Shown here one piece after another: positions 34,250 through 45,061 of a DNA stretch of 64,000 bases. Both the position numbers and the translations under genes were made by a program. Every line of letters begins with the position of its first letter. Positions within the stretch are counted from its first letter, which is position 1. Source of the stretch: Neolentinus lepideus HHB14362 ss-1 (lineage: Eukaryota; Basidiomycota; Agaricomycetes; Gloeophyllales; Gloeophyllaceae); NCBI GenBank assembly GCA_001632425.1, contig KV425580.1, positions 124,215 through 188,214 on the forward strand, written 5' to 3'. The notes below the pieces were generated by a model. It made no database searches. It had not been told where the DNA came from and was given only the letters and a program-made list of their open reading frames with translations.

Positions 34250-35005
34250 ATGAGAAAGGCATGCAAAGTATGCGGAAGAAAAAAATGCAAAAATTGGACG
34301 CACAAAGCGTCGGTATGTCTTCCGCTCCGCCTTTTGTACAACATGCCGCCTGATGGAGGCCATTGTGTTCCTCAGAAGTCGAAGCAGGATACACTGCCGC
34401 CCTGTGAGCTGCGTAATCCCCCAAACGTATACAGGATCGTGTACGTTACGGGGATTCTGCTGCCCGCAGATGAAGACGCGCCTCGTCTTGTCAAAGTCAA
34501 ATGTGAAGTCAAGCTGGACGACGAATACCCTCACAGTCTTATCCATCACTTCGACCTCACTCCCTTCATCGGAGGAACATATGCCGGACACAGTTTCATC
34601 CACTCAGTGGCCGGGTCTATACTGCAAAACCCATTCTTAGCCTTATACCGAGACGGATTTCTCGCTGACGGCTCGCCCATCAATAGGAGCATTAGGAGAT
34701 TGACGAGGGATCGTGCACTGCATCCGTGGGCGGGTAATGTGCTGGTGATGAAATGCAACTCGAACTCGCCGTCCGATGGCAAATACATCGATGCTAGCAT
34801 GGAGGACCTGCCGATCATACAGGCGTACTTCGTAGAGTACGGGCAGCGCTTATACGAAACTGTACGTCTGTATGGGTCGAGGAGGCCTTCCAGGATGGCA
34901 GAGACCGGGATGGTAGGGAATGAGGCATCAGGAACTGTGTTAACGTTGGGATTACTTGCGTTCTTATTGTTGGTGTTTGGGTGTTATTCTCGAATCATAG
35001 CCTAG
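34250..35005 (+). CDS. Tail-anchored protein of unknown function, paralogue 1
   Basis: Two exons (34250-34312, 34376-35005) give 230 residues. The first exon is a tiny basic, Cys-containing leader (KACKVCGRKKCKNW). The second opens KSKQDTLPPCELRNPPNVYR, and shared landmarks with the next paralogue are GILLPADEDAPR, the block LADGSPINRSIRRLT and WAGNVLVMKCN. The last 25 residues form one hydrophobic span (TLGLLAFLLLVFGCY), and there is no N-terminal signal, so a tail anchor facing the cytosol is likely. I do not recognise the family. The gene at 36079-36799 has the same exon layout and is a clear tandem paralogue. Confidence 0.65.
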   Translation: MRKACKVCGRKKCKNWTHKASVCLPLRLLYNMPPDGGHCVPQKSKQDTLPPCELRNPPNVYRIVYVTGILLPADEDAPRLVKVKCEVKLDDEYPHSLIHHFDLTPFIGGTYAGHSFIHSVAGSILQNPFLALYRDGFLADGSPINRSIRRLTRDRALHPWAGNVLVMKCNSNSPSDGKYIDASMEDLPIIQAYFVEYGQRLYETVRLYGSRRPSRMAETGMVGNEASGTVLTLGLLAFLLLVFGCYSRIIA

Positions 35006-36078
35006 GTTCATGTTGCGATTATTTTGGCATTCGGTTATATCCATCGAACCTGTAGTCTGCAGCCTGGGGTTGTGGGGAGATGGTTCAGAAGATTTATTAT
35101 GGTCGAAACTACTCAAAGCTGTCTAGCGGACGTGAACGCATCAGTCCCAGCACACTCTCGTCGTACGTTCTCACTACTCCGCTTTAGTCTTCCTTTGTAG
35201 GTCTCTACGTAATTTCTCCTTCTCTGTTGATGAATACGGAGAGATACTGTGGCTACTACGAATAATAATCCCCCTTTTTGTTACTTTCACTTTTAATGCA
35301 TCGCGTGACGATTTTGGGGCCTGTGGTCCTATCGAATAATTTCTCAGACTACGCATACGGTTCTCGAGACTCCAACACACACACACACTGTACAGATATA
35401 TATGTGTGTGGTCCGCAGCACTCAGAATAAAGCGTCCAACGCCGGATCCACCACCGCCACCTGTACAAACGATTGCGCACCAAATTGCGATCAGCACATT
35501 TAGAAGACACACAAAAAAGATCGATGCGATCGTAACATTCCACATAAGATGCTGCGATCGTAGACTATGAGAGTAAAGCTTGCGATCGGAGACTATGGGA
35601 GCTAACCTTGCGATCGTAGACTGAGAGCTAACCGCCACCGACGAATCAGGCGAGTCTCCGTTCGTCCGTACCTCAAAGTTCGAACTTGCATTCCAAATGA
35701 CTGCTCAACAAGGTTCCGTGGCTCTCTCTCAGCTGAAGTTGGTTGAGCATCAGCGAACGCTAGGTTATCGCCCAGCGTATATATGCCGTGATCGACTGTC
35801 GGCTATTGACTAAGACGATAAACTGCCAACTCGTCAGCAAAGCCTGCAGGATAAAGACGACATATAATCTAACCTTCCGTCCTTCCCGTGGATACATTAA
35901 ACACACAGTTAGGCAATTGTGGTCTTAAAGCTTGTATGGCAGTCTGATTACCTATTCAGCATTCTTCCCATTCTGAGGGACAACTCAATACAACACGTGT
36001 CGACAGGCTTCGTGATACCCGAAATGTGGACGCGTATTTGTTAGAAAACTTCTTCCTCCAAACACATCCACCTCAGCG
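35006..36078. other. Repeat-bearing spacer between the two tail-anchored paralogues
   Basis: Contains a CA/TA microsatellite (about 35370-35410) and three tandem copies of a roughly 28-bp unit (35551-35633). An open frame on the minus strand across these repeats is not convincing. Confidence 0.45.
35551..35633. repeat. Three tandem copies of a ~28-bp unit
   Basis: Each copy starts TGCGATCG and continues with GAGACTATG(G)GAG or TAGACT...GAG, then TAA. Copies are imperfect. Confidence 0.7.
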
Positions 36079-36799
36079 ATGGGCAAGAAATGCAAGAGAC
36101 GGTCGCACAGGTCTGTGTCGGTACGTCTCCTACTCCGCTCTTTGTATAAAGTACGACAGATATCGATGGAGGCACTTATTTTTTTAGAACTCGAAGCAGA
36201 ACACGCCGCCTTGCTGGCCGCCCAATCCCCCCAACGTACACCGAACGGTGTCCGTTAAGGGGATTCTGTTGCCCGCAGACGAAGATGAACCACGATTCGT
36301 AGACGTTGAATGCGCGGTACACGATGAACATCGTGATAGGCACCCTGGATACGGCGACATATATGACCCCGACACACTGCCTTTCCTCGGGATCACGATC
36401 AATGATAGCCGCACTACTATTGAACCTGTGATATGGGGGGCACGACAAGGTCCCGTTATATGGATCGGAGAACCATTTGTCATCATTTCTCGGAACGACG
36501 CCCTGGTACTGCACGGATCGCCCGTTAACCGGTGCATCAAGAGATTGACGGGGATTGAGGCGCATCGATGGGCTGGGGATGTACTGGTGATAAAATGTCA
36601 CAGGGACAATCCACAGTATAACGGCAAAGTAGTGGATGCTGGTAGGAGGGACTTGTCAGTCATAGTGTGGTACCTTACACAGAAATGGCACCTGGAAAGT
36701 GCCAGTCGTAGCAAGCGGGTTCCGAAGGCAACATGGATCGTGTTGGGATTAGTTGCACTCTTGGTTTGGGTGACAGTGTATCGAGTCGTTTCTGACTAG
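36079..36799 (+). CDS. Tail-anchored protein of unknown function, paralogue 2
   Basis: Two exons (36079-36120, 36188-36799) give 217 residues. It shares with paralogue 1 the exon 2 opening (NSKQNTPPCWPPNPPNVHR), GILLPADEDEPRFVDVEC, VLHGSPVNRCIKRLTG and WAGDVLVIKCH, plus a single C-terminal membrane span (WIVLGLVALLVWVTVY). The first exon is shorter (MGKKCKRRSHRSVS) and lacks the paired cysteines of paralogue 1. The middle parts (residues 60-120) have diverged strongly while the ends are kept. Confidence 0.65.
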
Positions 36800-37906
36800 G
36801 TCTGTCGCCTGATGTATCTTCGTATTCAGTTAGAGTAAAGAGTAGTATTTCTTGCAGCGGGCCACAGCTTCATATCGAGCCGTGTTAAATGTGGCGAAGC
36901 AGAGGATGTTTGTGCCGTCGGCAACATCCGGGCAACATGCTCTTCACATCCGACCCTTCACAGAGTCAGCCAATCACGGCCCTTCTACGCTCAGTGATAG
37001 TAGCAGCTCGTCGTGACCAATTAATCTCTGCAATATTTCAGAGGGGACCGAGACTTCGAAACTCCCGTGACATCCTCGAGCTGTCAGCCTCTCCAGCCGC
37101 ATCTCGTCACCTCGCTCATATCGTTTCTGGGGATTCGATAGAAGTCAAGCCAGCCATCCTCTGAAGGGCTATAAAGCCTTTTCCTCTTGTCGCACGAGCT
37201 CACCTCTGCTCTTCCTTCCTCCCGTCGTATCGCTCCGCATATTCTCTTTGTCCGCGGCTGAATGGCGACAAACATAAAGGCAAGTTAACCATCGCTCATA
37301 GGTCCTTTCAGCCTTTACATAGGGATCGCAGTCATGTCTCCTCTACTTTAAGTGCTTTGACGACAGTCCAACAGGTATTTCAGTGTTTAGAAAATGTTAG
37401 GACAGCAGTCAGCGGGACGCACAGAAGAAAAGCACAGTCTTGACCTGGGGCGCTGCTTGCAGGCCTCAGAGGACTTCTTTTTTCCTAGAAAGCCGAGCGT
37501 ATACGGATCCATGTAGGCTGAGGGAAGAAAACCAAATTCTCCACAGACCTGAATAAAGACTGTGCAGACTACGCACTATGCTTATAAGGTGTGTCCTGCG
37601 AGAAAAACCCATCCACATCTTCATTGCTAACTTCTTTTAAGTAGTCGGCAGCACTCCCACTCCGATCTATGAACTAGGCTTCTAAATGCTTCGTCGGCAA
37701 TGCCCGGAGAAGTTACGGCAGAGTAAAGAAAGATGATCTCGCTCCCTCATTTACCAAACCTAGTGTCGGCTGACCCGATCTGTGAGTATACAATCTTCTT
37801 GATAACGTCTTACGAGAAGTCTCGCGCAGGAACTGCATTTCGGAAACGGGGACTACTTACTCTCTATCTTTTGACCTCTTTCTGACGTCGACACCTTACC
37901 CAATTG
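36800..37906. other. Upstream region of the duplicated unknown gene
   Basis: No gene seen. The part from about 37668 on is paralogous to sequence that flanks the hAT element (39780-39811 plus 45054 onward) and represents the uninterrupted version of that promoter. Confidence 0.45.
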
Positions 37907-38860
37907 ATGACCTATCAGTGTCGTTTCCAGCCTGAACGTGGCCCGCTGTGGTCATTTCGTCTAGGTTTCATGGTCATAGCATATCCTGAACTAGACGATA
38001 TTTACGACCGAGCGAAGGACTTTATGTTGCAGCAGAAGCGGGATCTGCATTGGCCGATCGAAGAAACTACCTCACAAATGAGATGTCATGCAGATGAAAA
38101 CAACAAGCTAATCCGTCTTCGGCAGGGTACAGACTATCTGTTTTGTATAGCGCAAACTTGGGGATGGCAGGTATCCAGTAGGCTCAGTCTTCCTAGCCAA
38201 GGCTCTGCCCTCCTCGAGCTTTCAAGGCTCCGTCAGTGGCGAGATATACTAGAAGACCCTCACATATTTCGTGCCGGAGAAGCCGGCGTAGTAGGGCCAG
38301 ATCCCATTCGCAATATCTTTTATATGTTGCAAGCTATCTATTCAGGCGTACTCTATGTCGAATGCATCGATGCAAACGGACGAGTATCCCGCCAATTCGT
38401 TCCTCCATTTGCATGGGTGCAGGAACACGCAGATACTCTTGAGTACGTTCTCGGGCTAGATCGGTACGGTGTCTTGACTCAGATCTGCGAATCACACCTG
38501 GGGGATGATATCGAGATGCACGCTGCGGGGGTGCCGCCCGTACAGTCGGGGACCGTCAGTCCGAATGAGGCGCACACATCTCCACAACCTTCAGAGCCCC
38601 CAATCCCAAGTGACGGGGTGAGCGCACTTCCATCAGGGTCGCAGGATCATGCTGGGTCGCAGAAGACCAAAAAGGTGACCGACCAGAAGGGAAAGAAACA
38701 GGGCAAAGGAGAGAAAGGAAAGCAAGAAGGGCAGGGAACACGGGAAGAATTCACTACCATAAACTCGTCGTTTGATAGCATCTGGTTTTACGAAGACGAG
38801 CGGCTTGATGACCCTTGGCAGGATGGACGGCGGCCTCGACCGGGGGTTGGGCATTGGTAG
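37907..38860 (+). CDS. Protein of unknown function, duplicated gene copy A (intact)
   Basis: Single exon, 317 residues. ATG 37907 opens MTYQCRFQPERGPLWSF. The first 210 residues look like a folded domain (DYLFCIAQTWGWQVSSRLSL, DPIRNIFYMLQAIYSGVLY, AWVQEHADTLEYVLG). Then comes a Pro/Ser linker, a Lys/Gly-rich basic stretch (KKVTDQKGKKQGKGEKGKQ) and a conserved-looking C-terminal motif SSFDSIWFYEDE. No family is recognised. The broken copy B (45333-46655) keeps both the domain and the C-terminal motif, which argues that this is real coding sequence. Confidence 0.65.
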   Translation: MTYQCRFQPERGPLWSFRLGFMVIAYPELDDIYDRAKDFMLQQKRDLHWPIEETTSQMRCHADENNKLIRLRQGTDYLFCIAQTWGWQVSSRLSLPSQGSALLELSRLRQWRDILEDPHIFRAGEAGVVGPDPIRNIFYMLQAIYSGVLYVECIDANGRVSRQFVPPFAWVQEHADTLEYVLGLDRYGVLTQICESHLGDDIEMHAAGVPPVQSGTVSPNEAHTSPQPSEPPIPSDGVSALPSGSQDHAGSQKTKKVTDQKGKKQGKGEKGKQEGQGTREEFTTINSSFDSIWFYEDERLDDPWQDGRRPRPGVGHW

Positions 38861-39106
38861 CCTGGAGATATATATGGCGTCGAATAGTCAGCATCGATGG
38901 CGAGGTAAGTTTTTGTATGCAATTCGACAGTTCCGGTGCTCGGTGCTCACTGTTTATTCCGATGATGACCATAGTGCCTGCCCGATAGCAAGTGCCACGC
39001 TGAGACGCCTTCCCCTCGTTCCAGCCGCCCCATCGAGCTTCCGGGGCCTGGAGCTCTCTGTTTGAACTTGTTGATGGTATCTAATCTACAAAGTACTTTC
39101 AATGAA

Positions 39107-39560
39107 CGTGGAATGTTCATGTCAGCTTCGTGATTGTGATCTTCGTGACGGTACGTGTTTATCCGCATTCAGTTAGGTTCAACTGCGCTACTCAGAGTCT
39201 TTCATGTCGCTCACGTATTAAGACAACCTACACAACTATCTAACCATTCTCGGGACTCAAGAAAACGAGAACCTGAGATAGACTCAGCGCGCGGACGTGT
39301 TCAGTCGGTTTCGTCCAGTCAAGTTTGTGCCGTCTAACTGACAATAGATTGTGGCTTGAAGACTAACACGGATTGCAGGAAAATGAGATTATCATAAATA
39401 TACGGTGACTGAACTGATGCACCTACGAACTTGAGACGCTCATCGGAACATGGACGGTTCTCTTGCAACAGTCCGGTCCATCCTTTAGCTATCAGAGCAG
39501 ACGTCAGAAGAGTGCGTTCTATCACTGACAGAAAACGTCCGTAAATACATGCAAGAAAAG
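39107..39560 (+). pseudogene. Decayed, truncated copy of the coiled-coil gene (duplication copy A)
   Basis: Aligns with 46840-47230, covering the promoter, exon 1, intron and start of exon 2 of the intact gene at 46919-47793. Shared pieces include TTGCAG followed by GATGA/AATGA, CTTGCAACAG and GAGCAGACG(C/T)C. The reading frame is lost and the unit stops near 39560. Confidence 0.6.
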
Positions 39561-39803
39561 CGCGGTTGCAGTCAGAAGCAAAGGCATGGCGGTCATGGCT
39601 AGCGCTGACATCGGCAATAACCGTATGTGCTTGTCACCATACGTATGACATTCAAAACTCACCCACAGGCCCATGCGTCCTCAGAGTGAAGGTGGTTGAC
39701 TCAGCGAGCCGTATGTGACTCGTGCATCCAAGTTCCTGCCAATATATCAGCAGTAACTGCTATCCGAGCGGTAACAAACGAATTTATGAACTAGACTCGA
39801 GAT

Positions 39804-39811
39804 GTTCTGCT
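39804..39811. repeat. Target-site duplication, left (GTTCTGCT)
   Basis: Exact match to 45054-45061 on the other side of the element. Confidence 0.92.
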
Positions 39812-39833
39812 TAGTGTTGTGCTTGGCCCGGCC
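39812..39833 (+). repeat. Left terminal inverted repeat of the hAT element
   Basis: TAGTGTTGTGCTTGGCCCGG plus CC; 20 of 22 positions match the inverted right end. Confidence 0.9.
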
Positions 39834-40480
39834 TAAAGGCCGGAGCCGAGCCGGGCCAGGCCCTATTTAGGCCGAGCCGGGCCGAGCCAAAGCCCTGATA
39901 GGCCGGCTGCTTAGGGCTCGGCCTGAAGTTCAGGCCGGCCGGGCCGAGCCGACAAAGCCGGCATGTTTATTGCATCAATCCTATTTCTGGAGATTGGGGG
40001 CCCTCGTGAGATGGACGCGCGTCTCAACGTTCAACGACCACGCTATCACCGAGACTAGCGGTGAAAATTTAAACTGTATAGCACCATTGTGCACGGTGCA
40101 TCTGTTATGCAAAGTCAATATCCCTTACAGTACCACGGGAACTTTATCATCTGTCTCAGGTATCGATGCAGCGACTAACCAATAAGCTGATCTTGCATGT
40201 AATGACAGAATGTGAATCACGAGAGGAGCGGAAAATGTCGCTGCTCTCTCTTAGCTGCCGTCCTCGTCGCGAAGCATAATCTCAGGTAACAAATCGGTAT
40301 GTACAATCACACTTTGAAGCTTTTGCAACTCGTAGGTTGATCTTTTGCCCCCGTCTCCCAGGCTACACCGTGAATCGCATAGCGGTGGAGAGTGCAAGAC
40401 TCCATATTTGCTGACTGGGACCTCCGAGTCGCACCTCGACAAACATTTATAGTCTCACAAATTTTGTGAGTTCACCATCT

Positions 40481-40520
40481 CTCATCTCGTCTCATCTCGT
40501 CTCATCTCGTCTCATCTCGT
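40481..40520. repeat. Four perfect copies of CTCATCTCGT inside the hAT element
   Basis: A 10-bp unit repeated four times, followed by degenerate CTCGTCCTGT. It lies in the 5' leader of the transposase gene. Confidence 0.85.
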
Positions 40521-41073
40521 CTCGTCCTGTCTCTCACATCTTCACGTGATGGCAGAGAGACACCCTTGCAGCGCTTCCGAGCTAATCTGCAAAACATCTT
40601 CGACTGGACATGGCAAGGGCAAGTACACAGGTTTCTCGTCAATTATAGATGCAGTGTCACTGATTCTATCTCAGATACACTATGGAAGCCAGTTATATCC
40701 ATTGCATCTCACCCCCGCTCTTGGTTTTCGGTCGTTGGTATGCTAACACTTGTTCCTGGGCTCATTCTTCTGGTCGCAAGCTGGTGTCTCCAGGCCCTGG
40801 TGCCATTTGAGGTAATTTTTGGGCAGCATGAGGTTTACTTGTGGGCCATCTCTGGCGCTCTGCTATACTTCTACATGCTGCTATTGTTGCTTGTATCGGG
40901 TGAGTACTTTTGACGGTTTTGAGTATATAATTCAACTGACTTAGGCTGTAGCTTGGCATGCATTCCCTGCGTTTTTCGCCTTCTCACAATTATTTCCATG
41001 TAAACGGATCCATCGGCGCTCTCACAGCATCTTCATGCGCCCGCGTACACTTAGACGCATGGTCCGAGAAGAA

Positions 41074-44000
41074 ATGTTCACTATTTTTGCAACTGGATTA
41101 AGTCAGCAATCTATCCCCGTCCGTGAGTGCTATTATACCCTATTTTACTTGAGCGCTGATAACACGTACTTGTCTATTAGTTGTTACGCCATCGACAACC
41201 ATCCAGGAAGTCGCTACCCAGCTAGTGCACTATGGCGTGCTACCGAGTTATTACTCGCTCACGCATCGGTTTCACGCCTCTCGGTTTATGGCTCAGACGT
41301 TATTCTCAGAGCAGACAATGAAGGAGGCTGGATTAGGGTCACTCTCCCACCTTCATGTTCGTGTCGTTGTTCTTGGTGGCATAGCTCCACAGGAAACAGG
41401 AACTGTCGAAACACTGCCGTCCCCTGCTAAGAAGCGTACACGTAGACCAAACCCCCGAATCACGGATGTGGACAATGTTGCGGATGCCATCGCTTCAGAC
41501 TATGAGGAGCCTTCCAAGTCCAGCTCGTCTCGTGGCAAGGCGAAGGCACCCGTCATCGATGACGGTGAAGACTCAGACTCGGTTGACTCGGTTGTCGAAA
41601 TCCCGCAGCGCAAAAGCAGTGCCTCATGTAAGCGAAAGGCAGTGGTAAGCGACGATGATGCAGAATCTGAAGTGGAAGCCTCCGCATCTGAGCAGCTGCC
41701 CGCTAAGCCTGCTCAGAAGAGGCAGAAGACTGGTACGTGCTATCTCACTGAGTTTATTCATCATTCATAATCACTTATCTAAATTAGGTGCTTCTCGTAT
41801 GAAGAAGAATGGCAAGGCCAATAATCAGAAAACTGGTAAAGGTAAAGGCAAGGCAAAAGAAATGGCTGTTCACGAAGCTGAAACCAACGGTGATGTCACA
41901 TTGCGCTACTATCCTAATTTTGTCTCTAATGAATTGGATCAATTAGATATGAATGTCGACAAGGATCACATGCACTCCGATGTCGAAGTTGTCGCCCTCA
42001 CGAACCACAATAGTGGTGATGAAGGCCGCGACTTCAAGAGCCGAGACATCGGTTCCATATTCGGGGATCCTTACCCGGGCAAGAACGAAGACGGTGAGGA
42101 TCGCATTTTTCGCAAGTGCAAGGAATGCACGTGAGTACGGTAATAGTCTTATTCCAGCTGTCTCGTGACATTGTCTGCAGAAAACTAGGGAGGACGGTCG
42201 TGATCGTGAATGAAGTAACGACTCTACGTCGTCACATTCAAGGCCCTCATTACGTGTGTCTTACTTATATACTTCACGAGTCGTACATCTGGGCTCATTG
42301 GACCTATAGGGTGTCTATCACCAATGGTGTAAGAAGAATGATTTCGTGTCGAAACTACCGAAAGATAAGAAGAAAAAGGAGACGGAACAAAAGAAGGACC
42401 AGGCGACATTAGACAATCACGTCCAGTCGGCACCCGCACAAGAACGTGTTCTACCATACTCGCATGAACGATTTCGGGAGGCGGCAGTGAAGTGGCTCAT
42501 CGCAACAGACCAGGTGTGCTTTCTGCAGACCGTTGTTGGGCAAGACCACTAATTCAGTTTATTTCAGCCAATTGCGGCACTCGAACACCCACTATTTCTA
42601 GAGATGATCCAGGTCGCATCCCGAGCGAAAGATGGAGTTAAGGTACCAAACCGCAAGGCAACACGGGCGGAAATCATCAAGATGTTCCAGGGCCAGATGA
42701 CACTGCTAAAGTCGAGGCTGAATGTACGTCCTTACGTCCTTGTGCACTGCAGACTGTGCTTTCTCTAACAACATGATACAGGGACCTTCCGTTTCAGGCT
42801 CCATCAACCTTACATGCGACGCGTGGCAAGCTTCGAACATTGATGCTTATTTCGCTGTTACTGCGCACTGGATTCAGGAGCAAGAACCTACGCGGTGGGC
42901 CATTGAGACTGCTCTAATTGGCTTTGTCCGCATGAATACCTCACACGATGGCCGTCGACTTGGTCAAGCATTGTATCGAGTCTGCGAGAGGATAGGCATT
43001 GAGAAAAAGGTATGATTCTTCAGTTGTGCTCGGTGTCATACAATTTTGATAGACATAAAAGATTGGATATGTGACTTGCGACAATGCTAGCAATAACGGT
43101 ACAATGGTGCGGGAACTATCCCGTCTCCTTAGCACAAAGCATGGTATAGCATTTGATGCAAGGCAACATCAAGTCCCGTAAGTTACAGTTTCCTTGCTGC
43201 GTAGTTTTGACTGAATACAATGTCGTCATAGCTGCATGGCACATATAATTAATCTAGCGACGCAAGCACTGATCAAGGCACACACTAGTGGCACGTACTA
43301 TGATCCTCATGACCCCGACGCTTGTATACCAAGCACACCACTTGGTACTGCAAACCGAGATGAGGTCGCCCTTGTCCGTGCCATTGCGGTAAAGGTGGGT
43401 TCACTTCTTCTTGTCATGCTCATGTCTTATACATCAGTACATAGGAACGGTCATCCGCAAAACGGAAGGAGCGGTTTCGCAAGATACAGGCCCTCAAAAG
43501 CATCACAAGACTGTTACAGCTGATCTTGGACATTGCAACCCGATGGTCCTCCACTTATCTCATGCTACGTCGAGCTCTCCACCTACGTGATGTGAGTGAC
43601 TGTTATCTTTCTTGCATTTCTGTCACTGATTGTCTGCCGGTAGCATGTTGATACATTTGTCTATGAGATCGGCCGTGACGAAAGGAACTTGGAGAAGCGC
43701 GCCAAGATCGATGATCTCAAACTTACGGCTGAAGAGTGGAAACGGGTATCTGTTTTTGAAGAATTATTAAAGGTATATTTCGTGTAGAAGTGCTTGCTGG
43801 AGTTATCTGACATATGTTCTTAGTGTGCAGACCTTGCCCAGCAAGCCTTCTCATCAGAGCATGGGCCATCGCTCCACCTTGCTCTACCGGCTTTGGAAGC
43901 ACTGCGGAAGGGGTGGCAGATTCGCAAGGATCGGGGCGGCAAGTATTCTCCATTCATTTCAGCACTACGGTCGGGCATCACGAAGATCAATGAGTATTAC

Positions 44001-44874
44001 ATGAGGACAGTTAAGTCCGAAGCCTATGTCATGTCTATGGGTACGTGCAACGGCGTTTTCGGTAGTTCATCATTGGTGATCTTTACTGTTGATGCTAGTA
44101 TTGGATCCGGCACAGAAGGCCTTGCACTTCGACAAATACTGGACGGCTGATGATAAAAAGGAGGCAATGGAGCTGATCGAGGCAAAGGTCAGTCTTCTCT
44201 GCTTTAGCTCATCCAGTTGAGCTAAACTCCTGTTCAGTTCAAAGCACGTTACGTGCAGCTGTACGGGAAGTCAGCACCACCCCCGCTACTGCGGAAAGCC
44301 TCCAGTCGACTGTCAAGTCTCCTTGAGGAGCTCTCGGATGACGAAGATAGTCCCTCGTCTCCTGCACCACATGCTGACTTGTCCGAACCATGGAAGAAAG
44401 AGTTCCATTTTTATCTTGATTCTCAAGAAGAGCTTCGTGGCCACACGATCATACAGTGGTGGGGGGTATGTAATTGTTCTACCTATCTCTGTTAGCATGG
44501 CCGCTGACCCGAATAAACAGTATAATTCGAATATATTTCCTGTCTGGGCATCCCTCGCCCGCGACTATCTTTCGGTGATGGGTTCATCGGTATCGAGTGA
44601 GCGAGCATTCTCACATGCAGGGATTACGATCAGTAAGCGCAGGAATCGTCTCAAAGCTGATATCGTGGAGGCAATCCAGGGCATGAAATGCAGTCTCCGA
44701 CACGATCTGCTGTTCCGTGTTCTGCCTACCTCGCTTGATGAGCCTGACTTTGAAGCTACCATGGAGGACCAGGAAAGTATCGGGGTAGAGGATGGGCAGA
44801 CTGTTGATGATGTCAATGGCTGGGATATCTTACTGCATGATGAGGATGACGACGTAGATGTAGATGCCTCATAG
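41074..44874 (+). CDS. hAT transposase with N-terminal ubiquitin-like domain
   Basis: Excises and reinserts the element by cut and paste. I start at ATG 41074 (A at -3), so Met1 is the first residue of a ubiquitin-like fold: MFTIFATGLS, LVTPSTTIQEVATQLVHYGV, LSHLHVRVVVLGG. The domain ends in Leu-Gly-Gly near residue 83. Next is a Lys/Ser/Asp-rich linker (KKRTRRPNPR) and a BED-like zinc finger (CKECT ... LRRHIQGPH, then YHQWCKKNDFVSKLP). The RNase H-like core shows acidic residues in NLTCDAWQASN and GYVTCDNASNN, then CMAHIINLATQAL and ATRWSSTYLMLRR. The C-terminal dimerisation domain is FPVWASLARDYLSVMGSS with SSERAFSHAGI. Exons up to 43177 were joined in phase; the later ones are clear but less checked. 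Upstream sequence could extend the same frame. Confidence 0.85.
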
Positions 44875-45031
44875 CCCTAGGTTTCAATTTAATGTCTTTT
44901 TTCTAGTAGAAGCCGCGGCCTAGGCCGGAGCCGAGCCGGAGCCGAGCCGGGCCCCTTCACAAGGGCCCGGCCTGAGATTTTGCTGAGCCGGAGCCGTCAA
45001 AAGCCGAGCCGAAGCCCCGGCTTTTGGGCCG

Positions 45032-45053
45032 GGCCGGGCCGTGCACAACACTA
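45032..45053 (-). repeat. Right terminal inverted repeat of the hAT element
   Basis: Reverse complement reads TAGTGTTGTGCACGGCCCGG plus CC. Confidence 0.9.
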
Positions 45054-45061
45054 GTTCTGCT
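45054..45061. repeat. Target-site duplication, right (GTTCTGCT)
   Basis: Exact match to 39804-39811. Confidence 0.92.

Larger units (their letters stand above)
37668..39560 (+). repeat. Duplicated unit, copy A
   Basis: Contains promoter, unknown gene A (37907-38860) and a decayed piece of the coiled-coil gene. Copy B is the sequence 39780-39811 joined to 45054-47230, interrupted by the hAT element. Shared anchors are TATGAACTAG, GAAGTTACGG, CGTGACGGTACGTGTT and GAGCAGACG. Confidence 0.7.
39812..45053 (+). mobile_element. hAT-family DNA transposon, 5,242 bp, probably complete
   Basis: Bounded by a perfect 8-bp target-site duplication (GTTCTGCT) and 22-bp terminal inverted repeats that differ at two positions (TAGTGTTGTGC TT/AC GGCCCGGCC). 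Both ends carry GC-rich subterminal clusters of GCCGAGCC/GGCCGGGC motifs (39830-39960, 44910-45045), the usual kind of hAT transposase binding region. Inside is a multi-exon transposase with BED-type zinc finger, RNase H-like core and hAT dimerisation domain and no break that I can find. It inserted in the promoter of the broken copy B gene. Confidence 0.92.

Noticed and set aside
35174..35638. 154-codon minus-strand open frame with a hydrophobic stretch
   Set aside because: It runs through a microsatellite and a tandem repeat; the apparent domains are repeat translations and no family is recognisable.
40549..40746. Plus-strand ATG frame (MAERHPCSASEL...) inside the hAT element
   Set aside because: It overlaps, in another frame, the exon that connects in phase to the Ubl-transposase; no motif.
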